64,000 nt of DNA, taken from contig JAUXWZ010000020.1 of the NCBI GenBank assembly GCA_030684835.1, positions 1 through 64,000 of the forward strand. The letters run 5' to 3'. Positions 35,398 through 44,776 of the stretch are shown piece by piece. Under the pieces are notes generated by a model, which saw only the letters and a list, made by a program, of their open reading frames with translations, was not told the DNA's origin and searched no databases. This DNA comes from Beijerinckiaceae bacterium. GTDB taxonomy: Bacteria; Pseudomonadota; Alphaproteobacteria; Rhizobiales; Beijerinckiaceae. The position numbers and the translations under genes were made by a program. Numbering within the stretch: the first letter of the stretch is position 1; every line of letters starts with the position of its first letter.

Positions 35398-37044
35398 TTG
35401 TCCGAGACGAACATGAATGGCGCGGAGGTCGTCGCCGAGATCCTAAAGCGCGAGGGGACGGAGTTTCTCTCATGCTATCCACGCAACCCGCTGATCGAAG
35501 CCTGCGCACGCGCAGACATTCGGCCCATACTTTGCCGTCAGGAACGAGTCGGCGTGGGTCTGGCTGACGGCTTCTCGCGCATTCGCCGCGGCCGGCAGAA
35601 TGGCGTTTTCGCCGCGCAGCAGGGCCCTGGCATAGAGAACGCTTTTCCGGGCGTCGCGCAGGCCTACACCGAGAATGTGCCGTTGCTCGTTATTCCGTCG
35701 GGCTATTCGTTGAAGCGCCAATATAACCAGCCGACGTTCCGCGCGGCTGATGTGTTTCGTCCCGTCACGAAATGGGCAGCGATGGCCCATAACGTCCAGG
35801 ATTTGCCGATGCTCATGCGCCGCGCCTATCACGCGATGCGCAGCGGCAAGGGTGGGCCCGTTCTCGTCGAAATTCCTGATGAAGTCTTCGCGGCGCAATT
35901 CAACGGTCCGCTAAACTACACGCCCGTTCCGATGGTGCGCTGCGCGCCCGATCCTGACGCTGTGAAGGCCGCTGTGAAGTTGATCATGGCGGCCAAGCGC
36001 CCGGTGATCTGGGCGGGGCAGGGCGTTCTTTACGCTCAAGCGAGCGATGCGCTGGCCGAACTCGCGCGCCTCATCCCCGCGCCGGTCGGTTGCACTAATC
36101 CTGGCAAGAGCGCGATGCCCGACGCGCATCCGCTTTCGCTTGGCGCATCCACGCGCGTGCAGCCCAAGATGTTCACGAAGTTCATGGCCGAGGCGGACCT
36201 TGTCATCGCCATTGGATCGAGTCTTACGACGACGTCCTTCGGGCCCGCGTTACCCGTGACCAAAACCGTCATTCACTCGACGAATGAGGCAAGCGACATC
36301 AACAAGGATTGCCCTGCGGCGCAGGCTTTGGTTGGCGACGCGCTGCTTGTTGTCACCGCGCTGATTGAAGAGATCGTACGCCAGGGCGGCAAGATTGACG
36401 AGCGGCGCGTTCAGGACATCGCCAGTGAAATTGCTGCTATCAAACGCGACTGGATGGGTGAGTGGAGCAGCCAGCTCAATTCGGATGAGATACCGATCAA
36501 CCAATATCGCATCATAAACGAATTGATGCAGACGCTCGACCGCGACGAAGTCATCCTGACCCACGATTCAGGCAGCCCCCGCAAGCAAATCCTGCCTTTC
36601 TGGCAGACCACGAAAGCTGGCTCATACATGGGCTGGGGCAAGTCGACGCAACTGGGTTACGGCCTTGGCATCACGATGGGCGCCAAGCTCGCGGCGCCAG
36701 ACAAGGTTTGTATCAACATCATGGGCGACGCCGCCATTGGCATGACGGGCATGGACCTCGAAACCGCCGCGCGCAACGACATTGCTTCGCTCACCATTGT
36801 TTTCAACAATTCGGTGATGGCGGCGGAACGTCATGTGATGGAGACGTCAACGGCCAAATACAGCGCGATCGACGTTGGCGGCAATTACGCCAAACTTGCC
36901 GAGGCGCTGAATGTTTCGGCAATGCGCGTCGATCGGATTGAGAACATCCGCGGCGCAATCAAAGACGCTGTCGCCCACACCAAGACCGGCAAGCCGTTCC
37001 TGCTCGAATTCATCGTCAAGGAAGGCTACGACTTTTCGACATGA
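35398..37044 (+). CDS. Thiamine-diphosphate-dependent enzyme, acetolactate-synthase-like
   Basis: Three-domain ThDP enzyme of 548 residues. The catalytic Glu lies in LCRQERVGVGLADGFSR; the ThDP-Mg motif is GDAAIGMTGMDLETAAR, ending FNN. GDA instead of the usual GDG resembles the oxalyl-CoA-decarboxylase branch, so a decarboxylase or carboligase is possible. The TTG at 35398 has GGGAG upstream and is preferred to the ATG at 35413. It lies between the Rieske oxygenase and a Bug receptor on the same strand. The substrate is not known. Confidence 0.83.
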   Translation: MSETNMNGAEVVAEILKREGTEFLSCYPRNPLIEACARADIRPILCRQERVGVGLADGFSRIRRGRQNGVFAAQQGPGIENAFPGVAQAYTENVPLLVIPSGYSLKRQYNQPTFRAADVFRPVTKWAAMAHNVQDLPMLMRRAYHAMRSGKGGPVLVEIPDEVFAAQFNGPLNYTPVPMVRCAPDPDAVKAAVKLIMAAKRPVIWAGQGVLYAQASDALAELARLIPAPVGCTNPGKSAMPDAHPLSLGASTRVQPKMFTKFMAEADLVIAIGSSLTTTSFGPALPVTKTVIHSTNEASDINKDCPAAQALVGDALLVVTALIEEIVRQGGKIDERRVQDIASEIAAIKRDWMGEWSSQLNSDEIPINQYRIINELMQTLDRDEVILTHDSGSPRKQILPFWQTTKAGSYMGWGKSTQLGYGLGITMGAKLAAPDKVCINIMGDAAIGMTGMDLETAARNDIASLTIVFNNSVMAAERHVMETSTAKYSAIDVGGNYAKLAEALNVSAMRVDRIENIRGAIKDAVAHTKTGKPFLLEFIVKEGYDFST

Positions 37045-37098
37045 GATAATCACTTCGCAGAGGGCGAAAAGCTCCGCAGGTTTCCAGGGAGGAAGTTC

Positions 37099-38109
37099 AT
37101 GAAGCGCATCGCAGCCGCAAGCGTTGTCGTAATTGCGACAGGAATGGGAGCCGTCGCAGACGACGGCTTTTTCCGTGGCAAGACGATCACGATCATTAAT
37201 TCGACCGGGAACGGCGGGAGCTATTTCAATATCGCGCAATCTGTTTCGCGCTATATGCCAAAGTACATTGACGGCGCGCCCGCAATGATCGTGAAGAGCA
37301 TGCCCGGCGCAGGAAACGTGCTGGCGACGAACTTCATGTACAACGCCGCGCCCAAAGACGGCACGCACATCGCTACAATCAACAATTCCATCCCGCTGCA
37401 TCAGGTCATCAACGGGCGCGGCGTGCAGTATGACGCGACCAAGTTCAACTGGTTGGGCTCTACGGGAACCTACAATTCGGTTGCCTACGTCTGGCATACG
37501 GCGGGCGTCCGCAGCATCAAGGATCTCGACACAAAGGAAGTCCTGGTTGGCGGCACGGGACCGGGCTCAAGCATCGTCATCTATCCGGCTGCGATGAACA
37601 AGCTTCTCGGGTCGAAATTCAAGTTCGTGCTGGGCTACAAATCCACCCACGAGATCGATATGGCGATGGAGCGCGGCGAGGTCGAGGCGCGCACCGGCAG
37701 TTATACAGGATTGCGGTCCGACCATCCTGACTGGATATCGCAAAAGAAAGTCGACATCATTCTGCAGATTGGCAGCAAGCGAGATGCCGATCTGCCGAAT
37801 GTGCCGCTGCTCCACGAGTTGGCGCGCAGCGAGGCCGATCGCGAAGTCCTGAAGCTCATCTCGTCGCCTATTTCGCTCGGTCGCCCTTATCTCGCCCCAC
37901 CCGGCGTTCCTGAGGTGCGGCTCGCCACCTTGCGCAAGGCGTTCATGGCGACGCTTCGTGACCCTGGCTTCCTCGAAGAAGCCAAGAAGCTGGATCATGA
38001 AATTGATCCTCAGACTGCTGAGGAGGTGGCGCAAATCGTCAGCGGCACGATCAACGCGCCGAAGGCCGCCATTGCTATCGCGAAGCAAATCATGGGCGGC
38101 GTCGAATAG
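37099..38109 (+). CDS. Bug/TctC-type periplasmic solute receptor 2
   Basis: Signal peptide MKRIAAASVVVIATGMGAVA, then the Bug fold (GKTITIINSTGNGGSYFNIA, SMPGAGNVLATNFMYN, AAPKDGTHIA, SLGRPYLAPPGVPEVRL). The first loop has GNGGSYF where most paralogues have GGGYD, so its ligand may differ. The ATG is preceded by AGGGAGG. It is the third gene of the Rieske - ThDP enzyme operon and probably imports or senses that pathway's substrate. Confidence 0.86.
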   Translation: MKRIAAASVVVIATGMGAVADDGFFRGKTITIINSTGNGGSYFNIAQSVSRYMPKYIDGAPAMIVKSMPGAGNVLATNFMYNAAPKDGTHIATINNSIPLHQVINGRGVQYDATKFNWLGSTGTYNSVAYVWHTAGVRSIKDLDTKEVLVGGTGPGSSIVIYPAAMNKLLGSKFKFVLGYKSTHEIDMAMERGEVEARTGSYTGLRSDHPDWISQKKVDIILQIGSKRDADLPNVPLLHELARSEADREVLKLISSPISLGRPYLAPPGVPEVRLATLRKAFMATLRDPGFLEEAKKLDHEIDPQTAEEVAQIVSGTINAPKAAIAIAKQIMGGVE

Positions 38110-38115
38110 GCGCGC

Positions 38116-39852
38116 CTACAGGTCGTGCGCGCCGGTTGCGGGTTTTCCGGCGCGTGCGATGGACTCCATCGGCGCATGCAGCGTCCAGCTGAAGCCCTCA
38201 GCATCCCACGCCGTTTCTGCTTTGCCGTGCAAACTTTGCGGGATTAGCTTTTCAATGATGATTGTGCCGAAACCCCGCGAGGTTGGAGCGTGTACGGCGG
38301 GCCCGCCTTCCTCTCGCCAGCGCAGGCTCAGCATTGGCGTCGGGTCATTCTCGATTCGCCATTTCACATGGACAACGCCGGTCGGCGACGAGAGGCTGCC
38401 ATGTTTCACCGCGTTTGAGCCCAATTCGTGAAAAACCATGCCGAGGTTCTGCGCCGCCTCTGGCTTCAGCATCAGGTGTTCGCCGGTCATCTTCAACCGT
38501 GTGTCCGGGTTATCGATGAACGTGCGCATCTGCTCTGACAGCAAATCCTTGATCGAGACGCTGGTCCAATCCGTTTTTATAAGCAAATCGTGCGACATCG
38601 ACAGGCTTTGCAAACGCTCGATGAAACGGGGCTGAAAGTCTGCGAAACTTGAAGAGGCGCGCGCTGATTGACGCGCAATGGCCTGCACCAGCGCCAGTAG
38701 ATTCTTCGAACGATGCGATAGTTCCCGCATGATCAGATTGGTGTGCGCCTGACTTGCAATCAGATCCGCTTCACGTCGCAGGATGAGCTCGGATGCTTCC
38801 GATAGCGACGCGCCGACGGCGTTGGCTTCTTTCATCGCCGTGGGCGCGAACTTCACGGTCTGCCCTTCGCCAAGACCACGCGCTGCGTGAACAAGTCGCT
38901 GCGCGGGGCCCTGGATAAGTCGCGACGCAAGCCACGAGGCGAGGAGCGACATCAGGATGGCGGCCAATGCCGTTAAGCCGAGGGCTTGGACAATGTACCC
39001 GGTGCGCTGCTCGAGAACATCTTTGGGCGCCCAAACGATGATTTTCCATCCGTCTCGCGCCGTGTGCCATGAAGTTGTCGAGGCGCGTCCCTGAAGGTCT
39101 CTTGACTGGATGTTGCCAGATGAATCATTGATGCGCGCGATGAAGCTGGCGGCCGCCGGACGTCCGAAGAACTCGTCGTAATCGCGGCTTCGGGCAACGA
39201 TTGTCCCATTCTGGTCAAGAACTGCCGCGAACCAGCCTTCCGGCCGGTATGTTTCCTTCAACACTCCTTGGATGGCGTCGGTCGGAGGGGCGTAACCAAG
39301 TACATACTGCACCTGGCCGCTTTCACGCACGGGCGCCAAAATTGTAAATTGTTTTCGACCGGTCACCGAGCGTTGTTCGTAGTTGGTTATAATTGTCGAT
39401 CCGGACTCGAACGCGCGCTTGATTTCGTTGGTCGAGCGGGCGGAAGGAAGCGGGGAGCCCGCAGGACGACTCGTATTCACCACTTGCTGCATAGTGGGAT
39501 CAATGAGTGCGAAATGGCCGCCCAGATGACGCGCGACGCTTTGCGCGAAGTCCCAAAAGCTCGCGGTTTGTCGGCTGCGCAAGTCAGGAGAGCTGGCGAG
39601 ACCCTCAACGATTTCGCGATATCCACGAACCTCTCTATCAACTGCTTGCGCAAGCGCTTCAGCGTGCGCGGAGAGGCGGGCGACATCGGCGCGGCGCTCG
39701 TTCCTGTCCCACAGAAACAAGGCTCCGGCTCCAAAAAGGATGAGCGGGGCAAGAGTCGCCATCGTGACAAGCGTCAGCAGTTGTGGGACGGAAAACGCCC
39801 ACCGGCGCGGCGCGGCGGCGGCACGTGGGTTGATGATCGCCGACTCTCCCAT
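38116..39852 (-). CDS. HWE-type sensor histidine kinase
   Basis: Membrane sensor kinase of the HWE/HisKA_2 group, abundant in Hyphomicrobiales. Two membrane helices (LLTLVTMATLAPLILFGAGA and ALGLTALAAILMSLLAS) enclose a ~240-residue periplasmic dCache-like sensor. A HAMP-like stretch and the phospho-acceptor His (MRELSHRSKNLLALVQAIA) follow, then the ATPase domain with FHELGSNAVKHGSLS and the WxE motif (LRWREEGG). It is 578 residues with CAGGAG before the ATG. No partner regulator is adjacent. It is convergent with Bug receptor 2. Confidence 0.88.
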   Translation of the reverse strand: MGESAIINPRAAAAPRRWAFSVPQLLTLVTMATLAPLILFGAGALFLWDRNERRADVARLSAHAEALAQAVDREVRGYREIVEGLASSPDLRSRQTASFWDFAQSVARHLGGHFALIDPTMQQVVNTSRPAGSPLPSARSTNEIKRAFESGSTIITNYEQRSVTGRKQFTILAPVRESGQVQYVLGYAPPTDAIQGVLKETYRPEGWFAAVLDQNGTIVARSRDYDEFFGRPAAASFIARINDSSGNIQSRDLQGRASTTSWHTARDGWKIIVWAPKDVLEQRTGYIVQALGLTALAAILMSLLASWLASRLIQGPAQRLVHAARGLGEGQTVKFAPTAMKEANAVGASLSEASELILRREADLIASQAHTNLIMRELSHRSKNLLALVQAIARQSARASSSFADFQPRFIERLQSLSMSHDLLIKTDWTSVSIKDLLSEQMRTFIDNPDTRLKMTGEHLMLKPEAAQNLGMVFHELGSNAVKHGSLSSPTGVVHVKWRIENDPTPMLSLRWREEGGPAVHAPTSRGFGTIIIEKLIPQSLHGKAETAWDAEGFSWTLHAPMESIARAGKPATGAHDL

Positions 39853-40072
39853 ACGCTCCTGAATTTCTGCCCTGTGTTTGCGAAATGCGCAAAGCGGCGA
39901 TAACTGAAGCTAGACCCATTAAGAGCGCCGAGCAACGAAAGCATAAGCGCGCCAGACAATGAAACGAGCGTGGCCTTAGATTCAGACCAGCATGGCGCTG
40001 CATGCGGTTTCTGTTGCGCGCGGATGAAAGAAAAATAACCTGTAGCCTGACTTTTACATTGGGGCCGGCTGG

Positions 40073-40429
40073 ATGCGCAATTCGTTTTTCTCGGTTCTTT
40101 CTTGCGCTTTCCTTATCTGCCTCTCGGTTGGCGCGCAGGCGTTGGAATGTCCGACGCCGCAATCGGCCGCAAAGCCTGGCGTCATCGTGGAGGCCGAAGC
40201 TGTAATCGCTGAGATGATGCCGCTTCTTGCGCAGGGGGATGCGACACAGCGAGCATCCGGCATCGTGGCGTATGCGCGCAAGCGTTTTCCAACGGCTCAA
40301 CCCGGCGAGATCGTGAACTTCTTGATCACTGCCTACTGCCCGGTGGCGAACGGGCAGAACATCAGCGAAGCGGACAAGCAAACGCTCGTTAACAACTTCG
40401 CGACTGCGGTCACGCGACAGCTTTATTGA
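40073..40429 (+). CDS. Small exported protein of unknown function
   Basis: 118 residues with a clear signal peptide (FSVLSCAFLICLSVGAQA). The mature ~95 residues include two Cys (LECPTP and TAYCPVAN) that could form a disulfide. No family is recognised. It lies 82 bases upstream of Bug receptor 3 on the same strand and may be co-transcribed with it. Confidence 0.65.
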   Translation: MRNSFFSVLSCAFLICLSVGAQALECPTPQSAAKPGVIVEAEAVIAEMMPLLAQGDATQRASGIVAYARKRFPTAQPGEIVNFLITAYCPVANGQNISEADKQTLVNNFATAVTRQLY

Positions 40430-40511
40430 CCGGCTCCGGGACGATTGGCTAGCGCGAGTTTGTCGGCTATCGTCACCTCGACGGTCTGGAAGCGACTGCA
40501 GGGAGGGGACG

Positions 40512-41564
40512 ATGTCAAAATCACGCGCATGCGTATCACAGCGCACGAAAAGCAATTGGGGCGTGTCGACGCTCGTCATGGCCGCCATCGCTGCATCGGT
40601 GGGATCAGCGCATGCTATGGACGATCCTTCCAAAGGGCTGACTGTTTTGGCCAGTCATGCGCCGGGCGGCGGTTATGACGCATATGCGCGTCTTTATGCC
40701 CGCCATGTGCCCAAGCACATCCCGGGCCTCGTCACAGCGACAGTCAAAAACATGCCGGGGGCCGCTGGCGTTGTCATGGCGAACTTTATGGCTGGGCAAG
40801 GGCCGCAGGACGGGTCCACAATTGCGCTCGGGCCCGGCTCGATGGCGACTGCTGCAATCTTCAAGCCCAAGAGCGCACGCTATGATTCGCGCGAACTCGT
40901 CTGGGTCGGCAGCATCAACAGCGATGTCTCCGTTGCAGTTGCGCGGTCGGATTCCGGCATCAAGACGATTCAGGACATTTTCACCAAGGAGCTGGTCGTG
41001 GGCGGCGCCGGCCCATCGGACAACAGCGTTGTTTACGCGAATATCCTCAACAACATGATGGGCGCCAAACTCAAGCTCGTCACTGGATACAACGGCAGTA
41101 GTGCGAACGTGCTGGCGTTGGAGCGCGGGGAAGTGCAGGGGATTGCCGGATGGAATTATTCATCCGTCACAAGCATGCGTCCAACCTGGATCAAGGAAGG
41201 GCGTATTCATGTTCTCGCGCAAATGTCCCTCGATCGTCACAGGGATCTGCAACAGGTGCCGACCATCCTCGAACTTGCGAAAGACGACGAGCAGCGTGAA
41301 GTGTTGAAACTCATCTTCACGCAAAGTCTGATTGGACGCGTTCTGTTTGCCCCGCCCAAACTGTCGGCCAAGGCGACGGAAGCGCATCGCAAGGCTTTCG
41401 ATGCGGTTGTTCTGGATACGGAGTTTCTTGCAGAAGCTGACAAGCTCAGACTCGAAGTCAACGGGCCCATCGGGGGCGCACGCGTGCAGGAAATCGTCGG
41501 CGGGCTCTACAAGGCTTCGCCGGAACGGATTCGGAAAGCCGCGCAGGCGCTCGGCGAAAGCTGA
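40512..41564 (+). CDS. Bug/TctC-type periplasmic solute receptor 3
   Basis: Signal peptide (VSTLVMAAIAASVGSAHA) and Bug-family body: LASHAPGGGYDAYARLYARH, then HIPGLVTATVKNMPGAAGVV, GQGPQDGSTIALGPG and IGRVLFAPPKLSAKA. GGGAGGGG precedes the ATG. It is 350 residues. A strong terminator follows. The nearest enzyme gene is the convergent UbiD-like decarboxylase. Confidence 0.86.
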   Translation: MSKSRACVSQRTKSNWGVSTLVMAAIAASVGSAHAMDDPSKGLTVLASHAPGGGYDAYARLYARHVPKHIPGLVTATVKNMPGAAGVVMANFMAGQGPQDGSTIALGPGSMATAAIFKPKSARYDSRELVWVGSINSDVSVAVARSDSGIKTIQDIFTKELVVGGAGPSDNSVVYANILNNMMGAKLKLVTGYNGSSANVLALERGEVQGIAGWNYSSVTSMRPTWIKEGRIHVLAQMSLDRHRDLQQVPTILELAKDDEQREVLKLIFTQSLIGRVLFAPPKLSAKATEAHRKAFDAVVLDTEFLAEADKLRLEVNGPIGGARVQEIVGGLYKASPERIRKAAQALGES

Positions 41565-41587
41565 GATTTTCAGGTTTTGATAATCAA

Positions 41588-41614
41588 GCGGCGGGCGCGG
41601 GCCCGCCGCTTTTG
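41588..41614. terminator. Terminator between Bug receptor 3 and the UbiD-like gene
   Basis: GCGGCGGGC pairs with GCCCGCCGC and is followed by TTTTGTTTT on the plus strand; it may serve both convergent genes. Confidence 0.8.
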
Positions 41615-41622
41615 TTTTGCGC

Positions 41623-43254
41623 TTACTTCTCGACGCGGCGTACCGGCGTTTCCGGGGCTACATCGGAGCGCCGGCGCTGGAACGAGTTTTCGCCGTTGCG
41701 CTCCCAATCGCCAACGACGGCAGATTGCGCGAAACGCTCCCAGCGGTCATCCCAGTCGCCCAGATGCACGCCATGCCACGGCGCTTGCGGGCGCAGGGCA
41801 GGTAGGCCGAGGCGATCCCAGATCTCCTTGGCCTCTTCCATGTATTGCTTGGCGGGCAGAGCGAGCGGCGGCATCAAATCTTTCGCCGTTGCGTCGATCA
41901 GCAGTGTCGAGTTCGCTGAGCCGCCGGCCGTTTTGGGGCCGTGGCTGCGTGAGCGGTAGGGCACGACGAGCAGATCGTCGATGGGGTTGGAGCGATATGC
42001 CATCGACCAGAAGACTGCGTCGGCGTTGCGTGGATCAACGTCGTCGGTGACGGCGATGACGATCTTTCCGCACTGCGCCTGAAGTGTGGCTGCGCCCTGA
42101 AGGCCGCGCCAGACTTCCGACTGAACGGCGCCGCGCTTGAACTGCAGGAAGATGATGGGGCGAAGGTTTGACAACGGCTCGTGCATGACGACGCCGCTGA
42201 TGCCCTTCACGTTCAGCGCCTTCTTCAGGTGCTGGAAGTAAAGCGGCTCGTAGGCCACCTTCTTCATGACGCTGGACTCGCTCGGCGTGACCTGGCTGAC
42301 AACGGACACGAAGATCGGATTGCGCCGATGCGTGATCGCCGTCACCTGCATGGACATATTGAATTCTTCGAGCGCGATGTAGCCGTGGCTTTCGCCGAAC
42401 GGGCCTTCGGGCTCGACATATGTCGTGTCGATCAGACCTTCGATCACGAACTCAGCGTCGGCGGGGATTTCGAGATCCACCGTCTTGCAATTGCACACGC
42501 GCAACGCTGCTCCGGCCAGACCACCGGCGACCGCCATTTCATCGTCATCGATGGCGAGCTTTTGCGGGCCTGTGTACTGCACCACCGGGGCAGCGCCGAT
42601 AACAATAGCGATCGGCATCGGCTGGCCCAGCTCCTTGTACTTCAGCCAGTGCTGGTAGCCGCCGGCGCCGGTCAGGCGCGTGGCCATGCGCACGCCGACG
42701 CGATCGGTCGCCTTCAGGCCGCCGCGGTAGGTGCCCATGTTGCGGATGCCGCTTTCAGGATCCTTGGTCACGCACAAAGTTGCAGTGAAGTACGGAGCGG
42801 AGTCGAAGCCGGGGGTCGAGATCGGGATCGGGAGGGCGGCAAGACCGCCGCCCGGCTTGCGCAAATCGTCACCTGTGATGACGACTTCCTGGCAAGCTCC
42901 GTTTTCAACCTTGATTGGGGGAATGGGCTTGTCGATCCCGCGCGTCCAGACATCCCCAATGTCTTCGACGTTCACGCCAAGACCGGTTGCATAGATGGCA
43001 GGGGATGCAGCAAGGCCACCAACGAGAACCGGCGTGTCGAATTTGCGCCCGTCTGCGCCCACGACATTGGTGAACAGGAATGCGCGGCGCGCGCTGTCGG
43101 GCAGGCCGCCGGTGAATTGCCAGCGCACGAGCGGATGAAGCTGTGTGTCCTTGTTGATTGGTTCGTCAATAGTCACCAACAGGCCGCGCTCCTTGAGAAG
43201 AGCGAGGTGCTCGCGCAGGTCGCGCGGGGCAGTCGTTTGTCCGGCGTTGCTCAT
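41623..43254 (-). CDS. UbiD-family (de)carboxylase
   Basis: Prenylated-FMN-dependent decarboxylase-like protein of 543 residues. UbiD landmarks are the N-terminal DLREHLALLKERGLLVTIDE, VEPEGPFGESHGYIALEE (the EGPFGE motif), SVVSQVTPSESSVMKKVAYE, and VIAVTDDVDPRNADAVFWSMAYR near the C-terminus. UbiD relatives act on aromatic and alpha,beta-unsaturated acids. I chose the ATG at 43254, where sequence resembling the family begins. The UbiX-type flavin prenyltransferase it needs is not in this window. Confidence 0.87.
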   Translation of the reverse strand: MSNAGQTTAPRDLREHLALLKERGLLVTIDEPINKDTQLHPLVRWQFTGGLPDSARRAFLFTNVVGADGRKFDTPVLVGGLAASPAIYATGLGVNVEDIGDVWTRGIDKPIPPIKVENGACQEVVITGDDLRKPGGGLAALPIPISTPGFDSAPYFTATLCVTKDPESGIRNMGTYRGGLKATDRVGVRMATRLTGAGGYQHWLKYKELGQPMPIAIVIGAAPVVQYTGPQKLAIDDDEMAVAGGLAGAALRVCNCKTVDLEIPADAEFVIEGLIDTTYVEPEGPFGESHGYIALEEFNMSMQVTAITHRRNPIFVSVVSQVTPSESSVMKKVAYEPLYFQHLKKALNVKGISGVVMHEPLSNLRPIIFLQFKRGAVQSEVWRGLQGAATLQAQCGKIVIAVTDDVDPRNADAVFWSMAYRSNPIDDLLVVPYRSRSHGPKTAGGSANSTLLIDATAKDLMPPLALPAKQYMEEAKEIWDRLGLPALRPQAPWHGVHLGDWDDRWERFAQSAVVGDWERNGENSFQRRRSDVAPETPVRRVEK

Positions 43255-43651
43255 GATTGTCTTTCTTTCAACCGAGTCTAATGTGTGCCGCGCACAAAGC
43301 GTCCCACACATAAAAGTTAGGGACCGCGCGAAGGGGAGGATGAGCAGCGATGAGGTTGCCTATCAGCACAAAAGGGGGCGCAGACCAGCGCGCAACCAAA
43401 TTCGCCGACGAGGGATTGCCGGCCTTAATAGCCATGCTGCATCCGGCTCACTGCGTGAAATCCTCCCATGAATGAACGTATGAGCCTCTTGGACGGCTCC
43501 GATCACGCTCCGGCGCAGGTTAGCGCCGCGGGCGCTAATTTCCAGCATTTTCTGCAGCCTTCACGCATGCCGACCTAAACGGGATTATTGACTCCCTGCG
43601 GGACCCTTCCTATATCACAACATGAATTTGGTTATGGGAAGTATAAACACA
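43255..43651. other. Non-coding stretch upstream of Bug receptor 4
   Basis: About 400 bases between divergent genes with no supportable gene. It should hold the promoters of the UbiD-like gene and of the receptor - TauD - sulfurtransferase run. I see no repeat or RNA structure worth naming. Confidence 0.6.
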
Positions 43652-44707
43652 ATGAACATGTACAATATTGGTGACGCCGCCCGTACCGGTTTGCTCGCCG
43701 GCGTGGCCGTCCTTGCGCTTGGTGTTCACGCGCAGGCGCAACAGCCTGCGGGCCCGACCACCGAAGCGTTCTACAAGGGCAAGCAGCTCAACTTCGTCGT
43801 GGGGCTTGCCGCTGGCGGAGGCTACGACCAGTACGCCCGGACTATCGCGCGCCATCTTGACCGGCATATCCCTGGCAAGCCGACCATCGTTGTGCAGAAC
43901 ATGACGGGCGCCGCCGGGATGCGCGCGACCAACTGGTTGTACACAATCGCCCCGCGCGACGGGTCGACCATCGGCATGACGCAGCGGTCCGTTATTGTGG
44001 AGCCGCTCTATGGCACCAAGGAAGCCGTGTTCGATCCCACAAAGTTTTCGTGGATCGCCAGCGTCAACGACGAGGCCTACATCGCCGTCACCTGGAAGGG
44101 CAGGGGCATCGACAGCATCCAGGACGCCATTAACAAGGAGTTTCCTGTCGCCGCCGATGGGCCTGCTTCGGACGACTATACGTGGCCCGCTGTGATGAAC
44201 AGCGTCCTGGGCACCAAATTCAAGATCATCTCGGGCTACAATGGCAAGGCCGAGGAACGGCTGTCCGTGCGTCGCGGCGAGACCGTGGGCCTCATCGGCT
44301 GGAGCTGGGGCGCCCTGCAGACGCAGGAATGGGACGACTACAAGGCCGGCAACTGGAAAATTATCGCGCACCTTGGGCACGGCAAGCATCCCGATTTCGA
44401 TGCGCCATCGGTCTTCGACTACGCCAAGACCAAGGAAGCAAAGGACGTTCTGGACTTCCTGGTTGGCACGCTTGTGGTCGGCCGCCCAGTCCTGGCGCCA
44501 CCGGATGTGCCCGCCGACAGGCTTGAGGTATTGCGCGCGGCCTTCATCGCCACGCTGAAGGACCCGCTATTCCTGGCTGAAGCGCAGAAGCAGAAGCTGG
44601 AAATCAGCCCGACCCATGGCGCAGAGCTAGCGGAGCGTGTAAAACGCTTGTATTCTACGTCACCCGAGGTCGTCGCCCGCGCACAGGCGGCGCGTACCGG
44701 CAAATGA
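43652..44707 (+). CDS. Bug/TctC-type periplasmic solute receptor 4
   Basis: Signal peptide (RTGLLAGVAVLALGVHAQAQ) and typical Bug body: NFVVGLAAGGGYDQYARTIA, HIPGKPTIVVQNMTGAAGMR, IAPRDGSTIGMTQ and VGRPVLAPPDVPADRL. The frame is open from 43622; I prefer the ATG at 43652 (or 43658), which has GGGAAG upstream. A TauD-like dioxygenase and a sulfurtransferase follow on the same strand. Confidence 0.85.
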   Translation: MNMYNIGDAARTGLLAGVAVLALGVHAQAQQPAGPTTEAFYKGKQLNFVVGLAAGGGYDQYARTIARHLDRHIPGKPTIVVQNMTGAAGMRATNWLYTIAPRDGSTIGMTQRSVIVEPLYGTKEAVFDPTKFSWIASVNDEAYIAVTWKGRGIDSIQDAINKEFPVAADGPASDDYTWPAVMNSVLGTKFKIISGYNGKAEERLSVRRGETVGLIGWSWGALQTQEWDDYKAGNWKIIAHLGHGKHPDFDAPSVFDYAKTKEAKDVLDFLVGTLVVGRPVLAPPDVPADRLEVLRAAFIATLKDPLFLAEAQKQKLEISPTHGAELAERVKRLYSTSPEVVARAQAARTGK

Positions 44708-44776
44708 TTTGACGGGAGCCATAGTCCGGGGACACGCGTCCCGGATTGGAAACGCGTTAAGAAAGGTAGGGAATCC

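Noticed and set aside
36721-36810. Loss of the ThDP motif in the ThDP enzyme (GDA instead of GDG)
   Set aside because: GDA/GDS occurs in active relatives such as the oxalyl-CoA decarboxylase branch, and the catalytic Glu is kept, so it is probably not an inactivating change.
44725-44745. Hairpin TCCGGG / CCCGGA between Bug receptor 4 and the TauD-like gene
   Set aside because: Six-base stem without a T-run; too weak to call a terminator.
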